Assembly (NCBI GenBank): GCA_016191795.1
Contig: JACPVK010000180.1
Span: 1 to 5,033, forward strand
Length of the DNA stretch: 5,033 bases
Source of the DNA: Gammaproteobacteria bacterium
GTDB lineage: Bacteria > Pseudomonadota > Gammaproteobacteria > SZUA-229
Reading direction: 5' to 3'
Positions 1 to 4,190 of this stretch are shown piece by piece (positions within the stretch are counted from its first letter, which is position 1; each line of letters starts with the position of its first letter). Position numbers and translations under genes: made by a program. Below the pieces are notes generated by a model. The model was given only the letters and a program-made list of their open reading frames with translations, was not told the origin of the DNA and ran no database searches.

Positions 1-166
1 AATCAGCCGTCGGCTGGTCGTTGGCTTTTTCAACAACCGGGAAAATACTGCGGGCAGTTCGTGCTGTCGCTTCCTGTGCCTTGACCAGATACTGAATCAT
101 TTCCAGAGCTTTTGGTGTTCCACTTCCTCAATAGTCGCCAGTTTGACAAATTCCTTATAGGTGCCG
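1..166 (-). pseudogene. Truncated, frameshifted dps-like gene fragment
   Basis: This is a partial second copy of the intact dps-like gene at 368-862. Bases 1-166 align with 436-605 with only about four substitutions plus one 4-base deletion, by hand alignment. On the minus strand it begins at the equivalent of residue 86-87 (reading GTYKEFVKLATIEEVE), so the first 85 residues, including the whole ferroxidase centre, are missing. The 4-base deletion (GGCA, after the equivalent of Glu102) shifts the frame and leads to a TGA seven codons later. The fragment breaks off exactly where the short-repeat cluster at 167 begins. It runs off the left edge, so its 3' end is not visible. A functional product is very unlikely. 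I infer a recent partial tandem duplication, given the low divergence. Confidence 0.9.
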
Positions 167-218
167 AACAAAATTAACAGGACACCCACAACAACAAAAT
201 TAACAGGACACCCACAAC
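167..218. repeat. Two perfect 26-bp tandem repeats
   Basis: Bases 167-192 and 193-218 are identical 26-base units, each containing ATTAACAGGACACCCAC. This core is also the left arm of the hairpin at 250-298. The array starts directly at the breakpoint of the dps fragment. The short length, absence of spacers and presence of related partial copies argue against CRISPR. Confidence 0.85.
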
Positions 219-226
219 AAAAATTA

Positions 227-245
227 CACGTTAATAGCCTTATCG
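227..245. repeat. Partial copy of the hairpin-element loop
   Basis: The 19-base sequence CACGTTAATAGCCTTATCG here is repeated exactly at 264-282, where it forms the loop and inner stem of the neighbouring hairpin. It is preceded by AAATTA, so it looks like a copy of the same element from which about 10 bases of the left arm (ACAGGACACC) have been deleted. Confidence 0.75.
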
Positions 246-249
246 GCAA

Positions 250-298
250 ATTAACAGGACACCCACGTTAATAGCCTTATCGTGGGTGTCCTGATAAT
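250..298. repeat. REP-like hairpin element
   Basis: Arms 250-267 and 281-298 pair over 18 positions with one mismatch (core CAGGACACCCACG against CGTGGGTGTCCTG) around a 13-base loop. It is the most complete member of the small repeat family in 167-298. It lacks a T-tract on either strand, so it is not a typical intrinsic terminator. The shape resembles a REP palindrome of the kind mobilised by REP-associated tyrosine transposases (inference), but no transposase gene is in the window. Confidence 0.65.
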
Positions 299-328
299 AC
301 CTGGCCAGTGAGGGTAGATAAATGCATG

Positions 329-346
329 ATCAGGAAGCGGCCTGAT
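329..346 (-). terminator. Weak possible terminator hairpin after dps
   Basis: A 6-bp stem (ATCAGG/CCTGAT) with a 6-base loop lies 22 bases beyond the dps stop codon. On the minus strand it is followed by CATGCATTTAT rather than a clean T-run, so intrinsic termination would be weak at best. The REP-like hairpin at 250-298 may be the effective end or 3' protective structure of the transcript. Confidence 0.25.
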
Positions 347-367
347 TAAAATCTGTATTGAGTGTGC

Positions 368-862
368 TTATTCATCCAGTAAACTGCGCAACATCCAAGC
401 GGTTTTTTCATGAACGTCGAGCCGCTGGGTTAGCAAATCAGCCGTCGGCTGGTCGTTGGCTTTTTCAACAACCGGGAAAATACTGCGGGCAGTTCGTGCT
501 GTCGCTTCCTGTGCTTTGACCAGATACTGAACCATTTCCAGAGCTTTTGGTGTGCCTTCCACTTCCTCGATAATCGCCAGTTTGACAAATTCCTTATAGG
601 TGCCGGGTGCAGGATATCCCAGGGCGCGTATACGTTCTGCAATCATGTCCAGAGCGTTCCATTGTTCCGTGTATTGTCCCATGAACATAATATGTAATGT
701 GTTGAACATGGGACCCGTCACATTCCAGTGAAAGTTATGTGTCATTAGATATAAGGTGTAACTGTCGGCTAATAATCCGGATAAGCCTTCTGCGATTTTG
801 GCGCGGTCGTTCTCAGAAATTCCAATATCTATTTTTGTACCTTTATTTGTTTTTTTTGACAT
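368..862 (-). CDS. dps: Dps/ferritin-like DNA-protection protein
   Basis: Encodes a 164-residue protein of the Dps family (ferritin-like miniferritins). Such proteins assemble into 12-subunit shells in the cytoplasm, oxidise Fe(II) with H2O2, store the iron and often protect DNA. Visible signatures are THNFHWNVTGPMFNTLH (His45, Trp46, His57) and ALDMIAERIRALG (Asp72, Glu76), matching the ferroxidase residues shared across dimer interfaces. Length is normal for the family. At the position of the acidic residue four after His57 (Asp67 of E. coli Dps) there is Met61, so the metal site may be altered. The N-terminus has several lysines (SKKTNKGTK), which could contact DNA (inference). The ATG at 862 is chosen because AGGAGA (868-873 reversed) lies 5 bases upstream. 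It sits 88 bases downstream of ahpF on the same strand with no clear terminator between, so co-transcription with ahpCF is possible. The symbol is family-level. Confidence 0.9.
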   Translation of the reverse strand: MSKKTNKGTKIDIGISENDRAKIAEGLSGLLADSYTLYLMTHNFHWNVTGPMFNTLHIMFMGQYTEQWNALDMIAERIRALGYPAPGTYKEFVKLAIIEEVEGTPKALEMVQYLVKAQEATARTARSIFPVVEKANDQPTADLLTQRLDVHEKTAWMLRSLLDE

Positions 863-950
863 GTTGGTCTCCTAACGGTTAATAACTGATTAAGGATGGA
901 GCTATCGCATCTTAAAATAACAAGGTTAATGATCTCTTGATCTATATCTG

Positions 951-2513
951 TCAAGCAGGTGTGGCGCTGCGAATCAGATGATCAAATGCTGCCAGACTGG
1001 CTTTCGCGCCTTCGCCCATGGCGATGATAATTTGCTTGAAAGGCACGGTCGTGGCATCGCCTGCGGCAAAAATACCGGGCACGTTAGTTTGACCGCGTGC
1101 ATCTACCTGAATTTCACCATAACGGCTGAGTTCCACTGTGCCTTTCATCCAGTCGGTATTAGGCAGCAATCCAATTTGCACAAAAATACCTTCAAGTTCG
1201 ATGCGGTGACTCATGCCACTCTTTCGATCAGTGTACAGCAGTGCATTAACTTTCTCCCCGTTGCCGATGACTTCAGAAGTTTGTGCAGTCTGTATAACGG
1301 TGACGTTGGGCAGGCGGAATAATTTTTTCTGCAATACCGCATCAGCGCGTAAGGTGTCGGCAAACTCAAGCAAGGTCACCTGTGCAACGATGCCGGCAAG
1401 ATCAATAGCCGCTTCAACGCCGGAGTTACCGCCACCAATTACCGCTACACGTTTACCTTTAAATAAAGGGCCGTCACAGTGTGGGCAATAAGCGACGCCA
1501 CGGCCGCGATATTCCTGTTCGCCGGGCACATTCATTTCGCGCCAGCGTGCACCGGTGGCCAGTATGAGTGTTTTGGCTTTAAGCACGGCACCGTTGGCGA
1601 GCCTGATTTCATGCAGGCCGCCGTTTTCGGCAGGTATGAGTGCTGCGGCGCGTTGCAGATTCATGATATCCACATCGTATTCTTTAACGTGTTGCTCCAG
1701 TGCCCTTACCAGTTGCGGGCCTTCGGTATGCGGTACCGAAATTAAATTTTCTATAGCCAATGTATCCATCACCTGACCGCCAAAACGTTCTGCCACCAGG
1801 CCAGTGCGTATGCCCTTGCGTGCAGCATATACCGCCGCCGCAGAACCGGCAGGGCCACCACCCACAATCAGCACATCAAACGGTTCCTTGCGCGCCAGTT
1901 TTACCGCTTCGCGCTCTTCGGCGCCGGTGTCGAGTTTGGCGAGAATTTCTGCAATTCCCAAGCGACCTTGTGAGAACGCTTCACCATTCATGAAGACACT
2001 GGGTACGGCCATAATCTGCCGATCATTAATTTCATTTTGATACAGGGCGCCATCGATCATGACATGCTGAATGTTGGGGTTTAATGCCGCCAGCGTGTTC
2101 AACGATTGCACCACTTCCGGGCAGTTGTGGCAGCTCATGGATATATAGGTTTCAAAACGATATTCACCCGGCAAGTTTTTAATTTGCTCGATGACATCGG
2201 CATCAATCTTTGGCGGGTAACCGCTGGCCTGCAACAATGCCAAAACTAATGAAGTAAATTCATGGCCCATGGGAAGACCGGCAAAGCGTATGCGTGCCGT
2301 ATCACCACGCTTGCGAATGTAAAACGACGGGCAACGTGCGTCATGGCCATTTTCCAGCAGTGTGATCTTGTCGGATACGCTGGCAATGTCTTCAAGTAGC
2401 GCACGTAATTCACGCGCCTTGTTGCTGTCATCGAGTGTTGCCACCAGTTCAATCGGCGACACCAGTTTTTCCATATAGGCTTTGAGTTGGGTTTTGATGT
2501 TGCTGTCGAGCAT
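951..2513 (-). CDS. ahpF: Alkyl hydroperoxide reductase subunit F
   Basis: NADH-dependent flavoprotein disulfide reductase that recycles oxidised AhpC in the cytoplasm. The product is 520 residues, matching the roughly 521 of E. coli AhpF. Domain order is visible: an N-terminal double thioredoxin-fold domain (about 1-200) with the redox pair Cys128-His-Asn-Cys131; an FAD-binding motif VGGGPAG (217-223); the second redox pair Cys343-Pro-His-Cys346; an NADH-binding motif VIGGGNSG (358-365); and the C-terminal FAD contact FAAGDATTVP (482-491, Asp486). All catalytic cysteines are present, so it should be active. The N-terminal domain separates AhpF from plain thioredoxin reductase. The start is supported by TTGGAGA seven bases upstream, conserved before the second copy at 4879. 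It follows ahpC after 122 bases containing a hairpin, and dps follows downstream. Confidence 0.97.
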   Translation of the reverse strand: MLDSNIKTQLKAYMEKLVSPIELVATLDDSNKARELRALLEDIASVSDKITLLENGHDARCPSFYIRKRGDTARIRFAGLPMGHEFTSLVLALLQASGYPPKIDADVIEQIKNLPGEYRFETYISMSCHNCPEVVQSLNTLAALNPNIQHVMIDGALYQNEINDRQIMAVPSVFMNGEAFSQGRLGIAEILAKLDTGAEEREAVKLARKEPFDVLIVGGGPAGSAAAVYAARKGIRTGLVAERFGGQVMDTLAIENLISVPHTEGPQLVRALEQHVKEYDVDIMNLQRAAALIPAENGGLHEIRLANGAVLKAKTLILATGARWREMNVPGEQEYRGRGVAYCPHCDGPLFKGKRVAVIGGGNSGVEAAIDLAGIVAQVTLLEFADTLRADAVLQKKLFRLPNVTVIQTAQTSEVIGNGEKVNALLYTDRKSGMSHRIELEGIFVQIGLLPNTDWMKGTVELSRYGEIQVDARGQTNVPGIFAAGDATTVPFKQIIIAMGEGAKASLAAFDHLIRSATPA

Positions 2514-2588
2514 GGTTGTTCTCCAAATGTGGTTGCAATAAAAAATTGTTTTGCGTAAAACAACTTTTTGTTACAGCGGGTAAAGAAT

Positions 2589-2619
2589 CCGTTCACTCCT
2601 GATTAGTCGGAGTGAACGG
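2589..2619 (-). terminator. Intercistronic hairpin, ahpC-ahpF (left copy)
   Basis: Perfect 11-bp stem CCGTTCACTCC/GGAGTGAACGG with a 9-base loop, starting 17 bases after the ahpC stop codon in the direction of transcription. On the minus strand it is followed by ATTCTTTA, an interrupted T-tract. It probably acts as a leaky terminator or as an RNA-processing and stability stem that protects ahpC mRNA and lowers ahpF output. The same lower stem is conserved in the right-hand operon (4774-4804). Confidence 0.65.
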
Positions 2620-2635
2620 GGTTAATATTTCAGGT

Positions 2636-3202
2636 TTAGATTTTGCCGACCAAGTCAAGAGAAGGCGCCAAAGTTGCCGCACCTTCATTCCATTTTGCCG
2701 GGCATACTTCACCCGGATGTGATGCAACATACTGAGCTGCTTTTATTTTTCGCAGCAAGTCGCTAGCGTCGCGGCCAATACCGCCGGCAGTGACTTCAAA
2801 TGCCTGGATCTTGCCCTGTGGGTCAATCACGAACGTGCCACGTTCTGCCATACCGGCTTCTTCAATCATGACGCCGAAGTTGCGGGTAATGGTGCCGGTT
2901 GGGTCACCCACCATCGGGAACTGAATTTTGGCAATGGTTTCAGACGTGTCGTGCCAGGCCTTGTGCGTGAAGTGGGTGTCGGTAGACACCGCATAAATTT
3001 CCACGCCCATTTTCTGGAACTTGCTGTAATTGTCTGCCAGGTCACCCAGTTCAGTGGGGCATACAAACGTGAAGTCGGCGGGATAAAAAAACACCACAGA
3101 CCATTTGCCTTTCAGGTCGGCATCCGACACCGGGCTGAACTTGCCGTTGTGAAACATGGTGGCATTGAACGGTTTGATTTCTGTGTTGATCAGGGTTTGC
3201 AT
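2636..3202 (-). CDS. ahpC: Alkyl hydroperoxide reductase subunit C (peroxiredoxin), left copy
   Basis: Typical 2-Cys peroxiredoxin of 188 residues that reduces H2O2, organic hydroperoxides and peroxynitrite in the cytoplasm and is recycled by AhpF. The active-site motif is Pro41-Ala-Asp-Phe-Thr45-Phe-Val-Cys48, with Cys48 as the peroxidatic cysteine and Arg121 (AERGTFVIDP) as the likely catalytic arginine. The resolving cysteine is Cys167 in EVCPAKW. The C-terminus SLDLVGKI is the one found in E. coli AhpC, and the length matches the family. The start ATG at 3202 has GGAG (3210-3213 reversed) seven bases upstream. It heads the leftward ahpC-ahpF unit and is duplicated in inverted orientation at 4191-4757, with 184 of 188 residues identical. 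Nucleotide identity is about 95% over the first 130 codons and only about 83% over the last 58. Confidence 0.98.
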   Translation of the reverse strand: MQTLINTEIKPFNATMFHNGKFSPVSDADLKGKWSVVFFYPADFTFVCPTELGDLADNYSKFQKMGVEIYAVSTDTHFTHKAWHDTSETIAKIQFPMVGDPTGTITRNFGVMIEEAGMAERGTFVIDPQGKIQAFEVTAGGIGRDASDLLRKIKAAQYVASHPGEVCPAKWNEGAATLAPSLDLVGKI

Positions 3203-3254
3203 AAATAGTCTCCAGGGTTGATAAATAGTTAGTTAAATACATCTGACGGGGAGA

Positions 3255-3283
3255 AATATAAGTGACACCAATCAATTAATCTA
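3255..3283 (-). promoter_or_regulatory. Predicted sigma70-type promoter of left ahpC
   Basis: Reading leftwards, TAGATT (3278-3283) and TATATT (3255-3260) are separated by 17 bases. The -10 is good and the -35 is poor, as expected for an activator-dependent promoter. The predicted start would be near 3248, giving a leader of about 45 bases. The identical pair with identical spacing occurs before the right-hand ahpC although the bases between partly differ. Confidence 0.45.
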
Positions 3284-3291
3284 ATTGATTG
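3269..3291. promoter_or_regulatory. 23-bp perfect dyad overlapping the -35 (left)
   Basis: Arms CAATCAATTA and TAATTGATTG are perfectly complementary around a 3-base centre. The dyad overlaps the predicted -35 of ahpC and is base-for-base conserved in the right-hand copy. It could be a repressor or activator operator. It has no T-tract and lies upstream of the predicted transcript, so it is not a terminator. The binding protein is not recognised. Confidence 0.5.
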
Positions 3292-3321
3292 TAATTAACA
3301 CAGTGATAGGTATTCTTAATC
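3284..3321 (-). promoter_or_regulatory. Candidate OxyR binding region (left ahpC)
   Basis: On the minus strand GATTAAGAATACCTATC (3305-3321) matches the OxyR half-site pattern GATAGNTNNNANCTATC at 10 of 13 fixed positions, with a perfect CTATC. The promoter-proximal half (TTAA-N7-CAAT) is weak. The region would span about -73 to -36 relative to the predicted start, where OxyR normally activates. The motif fits known OxyR control of ahpCF in other proteobacteria, but no oxyR gene is visible here. Confidence 0.4.
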
Positions 3322-3372
3322 GATAAGGGGGCGGGCGTTTAGAGATCAGCTTAATGGCTGCATGGCGTGGGT

Positions 3373-3386
3373 GGCCTCTAGAGGCC
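3373..3386. repeat. Perfect palindrome GGCCTCTAGAGGCC
   Basis: A 14-base perfect palindrome in the left spacer arm. The matching position of the right arm (4004-4020) also forms a GGCC-ended palindrome, but with a different core. Confidence 0.7.
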
Positions 3387-3391
3387 GCTAC

Positions 3392-3409
3392 ACCGGGCTG
3401 GAGCCCGGT
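3392..3409. repeat. GC-rich hairpin, left spacer arm
   Basis: An 8-bp stem ACCGGGCT/AGCCCGGT around GG. The counterpart hairpin in the right arm is at 3982-3997 (CCGGGC/GCCCGG). It belongs to a run of closely spaced hairpins and has no T-tract. Confidence 0.65.
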
Positions 3410-3441
3410 TATACACCCTGGCGGGCAGTTGACTCCATGCC

Positions 3442-3455
3442 TTGCCGGCAGGCAA
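3442..3455. repeat. Small hairpin TTGCC-GGCA-GGCAA
   Basis: A 5-bp stem with a 4-base loop. The right arm keeps the same stem at 3935-3948 with a different loop (TTCC), so stem conservation exceeds loop conservation. Confidence 0.5.
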
Positions 3456-3502
3456 TGAGAGAAAGGCCCAGAGTTAGAGCCGAATGGCACTTACTTAAGA
3501 CT

Positions 3503-3526
3503 GTGGGAGCGGGCCATGCCCGCGAC
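3503..3526 (+). repeat. REP palindrome, Pseudomonas-like (left)
   Basis: Begins GTGGGAGC and contains a 6-bp stem GCGGGC/GCCCGC around CAT, ending in GAC. The GTGGGAGCGGG...CCCGCGA pattern is that of REP sequences described in Pseudomonas. An exact inverted 24-base copy lies at 3857-3880. Such elements are usually dispersed by RAYT transposases; none is present here. Confidence 0.75.
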
Positions 3527-3547
3527 AAAACTATAAAAGAATGAGTC

Positions 3548-3602
3548 CGCAAATGAACGCAAATAAGACAAAAGCTTTTGTTTTTATTAGCGTTCATTTG
3601 CG
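3548..3602. repeat. Long near-perfect hairpin
   Basis: A perfect 13-bp outer stem CGCAAATGAACGC (3548-3560) with GCGTTCATTTGCG (3590-3602) continues into an AT-rich inner stem closing at AAAAGCTTTT, with one bulge and one mismatch. Total length is 55 bases. The inner strand reads CTTTTGTTTTTATT on plus, so it could also stop transcription, although no gene ends nearby. It overlaps the left terminus of the central element. Confidence 0.75.
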
Positions 3603-3664
3603 TGATACACATGGATGTGCGAATGCCGCGAGCGCAGCGACCGCCATGGATAGCGGAAGGTACG

Positions 3665-3680
3665 CCTCCATGGATGGAGG
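3665..3680. repeat. Hairpin CCTCCAT-GG-ATGGAGG
   Basis: A 7-bp perfect stem with a 2-base centre. It is one of several small dyads in the centre built on CATGGAT: CACAT/ATGTG at 3608-3619, CCGC/GCGG at 3641-3656, AGCGATG/CATCGCT at 3737-3756 and CACAT/ATGTG at 3768-3779. Confidence 0.6.
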
Positions 3681-3719
3681 TGGTAGAGCAATGCAGGAGC
3701 AATTGCCGAGAACAACGCA
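3676..3719 (+). repeat. Imperfect 44-base direct repeat, unit 1
   Basis: Shares GGTAGAGCAA, GAGC, TTGCCGAG and CGCA in order with 3785-3828, roughly 75-80% identical, about 110 bases apart in the same orientation. This suggests that the central element is internally duplicated. Confidence 0.6.
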
Positions 3720-3784
3720 CGACTGCATGGATGGCCAGCGATGTTCCATCATCGCTTTGGCATTTCCCACATCCATGTGGTCAC

Positions 3785-3828
3785 AGGAGGTAGAGCAACA
3801 CATGGAGCGGTTGCCGAGGAGCAGCGCA
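3785..3828 (+). repeat. Imperfect 44-base direct repeat, unit 2
   Basis: Second member of the pair with 3676-3719, ending in the right terminus of the central element. Confidence 0.6.
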
Positions 3829-3856
3829 TTTGCGGACTTCAGCTTTTGATCAAGAA

Positions 3857-3880
3857 GTCGCGGGCATGGCCCGCTCCCAC
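3857..3880 (-). repeat. REP palindrome, inverted copy (right)
   Basis: Exact 24-base reverse complement of 3503-3526, while surrounding spacer sequence has diverged. The two are about 330 bases apart, further than in typical REPIN doublets, so the pairing most likely comes from the large duplication. Confidence 0.75.
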
Positions 3881-3934
3881 TAGACGCCTCCTTAAGTAAG
3901 TAGCATTGGTACCCGACCCTGGGCCTTACTCGCA

Positions 3935-3948
3935 TTGCCTTCCGGCAA
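3935..3948. repeat. Small hairpin TTGCC-TTCC-GGCAA
   Basis: Right-arm counterpart of 3442-3455, with the same 5-bp stem and a changed loop. Confidence 0.5.
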
Positions 3949-3981
3949 GGATGAAGTCGACTACCCACCAGGGTATATCAG

Positions 3982-3997
3982 CCGGGCTCCGGCCCGG
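3982..3997. repeat. GC-rich hairpin, right spacer arm
   Basis: A 6-bp stem CCGGGC/GCCCGG around TCCG, counterpart of 3392-3409. Confidence 0.6.
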
Positions 3998-4003
3998 TGT
4001 AAC

Positions 4004-4020
4004 GGCCTGTCATGACGGCC
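4004..4020. repeat. GGCC-ended palindrome with GTCATGAC core
   Basis: GGCC at 4004-4007 and 4017-4020 enclose the perfect palindrome GTCATGAC (4009-4016) with one bulged base. The left-arm counterpart has the core TCTAGA, so pairing is kept although the bases changed. Confidence 0.6.
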
Positions 4021-4072
4021 ACTTCTGCCAGGCAGCCATTAAGCCGGCCGCTTAACAACCAACCCCCTTATC

Positions 4073-4110
4073 GATTAAGAATACCTATCACTGTGTTAAT
4101 AACAATCAAT
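4073..4110 (+). promoter_or_regulatory. Candidate OxyR binding region (right ahpC)
   Basis: GATTAAGAATACCTATC at 4073-4089 is identical to the left site and matches the OxyR half-site at 10 of 13 fixed positions. The proximal half (TTAA at 4096-4099, CAAT at 4107-4110) is weak. It would lie at about -73 to -36 from a start near 4146. It falls inside the 63-base block 4063-4125, which differs from its left-arm counterpart at one base. Confidence 0.4.
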
Positions 4111-4125
4111 TAGATTAATTGATTG
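4103..4125. promoter_or_regulatory. 23-bp perfect dyad overlapping the -35 (right)
   Basis: Exact counterpart of the dyad at 3269-3291, with arms CAATCAATTA and TAATTGATTG. It overlaps the predicted -35 and the proximal end of the candidate OxyR region. Confidence 0.5.
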
Positions 4126-4139
4126 CTGTCGCATATATT
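4111..4139 (+). promoter_or_regulatory. Predicted sigma70-type promoter of right ahpC
   Basis: TAGATT (4111-4116) and TATATT (4134-4139) with 17-base spacing, the same as in the left copy. The weak -35 suits an activated promoter. The predicted start near 4146 leaves a leader of about 45 bases. Confidence 0.45.
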
Positions 4140-4190
4140 TCTCCCCGTCAGATGTATTTAACCAACTATCAATAACCCTGGAGACTATTT

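Larger units (their letters stand above)
2359..3555. repeat. Left arm of the large inverted duplication
   Basis: This segment is the reverse complement of 3827-5033, with divergence. It covers the first 155 bases of ahpF, the ahpC-ahpF intergenic region, all of ahpC, its promoter, and about 225 bases of spacer up to AGTCCGCAAATG. The outer limit is set only by the end of the window. Hand-counted identity is about 89% over the first 155 bases of ahpF, 83-95% in ahpC, 98% in the 63-base upstream block and clearly lower in the inner spacer. Confidence 0.93.
3544..3838. mobile_element. Possible MITE-like central element
   Basis: The 295-base segment is bounded by perfect 12-bp inverted ends, AGTCCGCAAATG (3544-3555) and CATTTGCGGACT (3827-3838). 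It contains no credible gene but many small hairpins, a repeated CATGGAT motif and a 44-base imperfect direct repeat. It sits exactly at the centre of the large inverted duplication. Its ends are also the inner ends of the duplication arms, so they may merely be part of that inverted repeat. No clear target-site duplication is visible. Confidence 0.4.
3203..4190. other. Non-coding, repeat-rich divergent spacer
   Basis: No convincing gene lies in these 988 bases. The open frames here are short, lack ribosome binding sites and read through palindromes. The outer parts (3203-3331 and 4063-4190) hold the two divergent ahpC promoters and leaders. The next parts inward (about 3332-3543 and 3839-4062) are diverged inverted copies of one another, full of small GC-rich hairpins and one REP each. 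The centre (3544-3838) is a separate element with inverted ends. The individual pieces are listed below. Confidence 0.8.

Noticed and set aside
171..298. Short repeats resembling a CRISPR array
   Set aside because: Copies are irregularly spaced (26 then 51 bases), one is inverted, two are directly adjacent without spacers, and no cas genes are visible.
863..950. Intrinsic terminator or strong promoter between ahpF and dps
   Set aside because: Only a 5-bp CTTGA/TCAAG stem overlapping the stop codon is present with no T-run, and no -35/-10 pair with acceptable spacing stands out.
951..2513. Thioredoxin reductase instead of AhpF
   Set aside because: The 520-residue length, the N-terminal CHNC domain and linkage to ahpC identify AhpF; thioredoxin reductase has only the C-terminal two domains.
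3544..3838. ERIC (enterobacterial repetitive intergenic consensus) element
   Set aside because: The central element is longer than ERIC and I cannot match the ERIC terminal sequences; only a general palindromic character is shared.
3541..3968. Open frames on both strands in the central spacer, about 100-124 codons
   Set aside because: They read through hairpins and direct repeats, lack ribosome binding sites, resemble no protein I know, and the matching frames are not preserved between the two spacer arms.
3203..4190. tRNA, rRNA or recognised riboswitch in the spacer
   Set aside because: No cloverleaf, rRNA-like or known aptamer pattern is visible; the structures are simple hairpins repeated in inverted copies.
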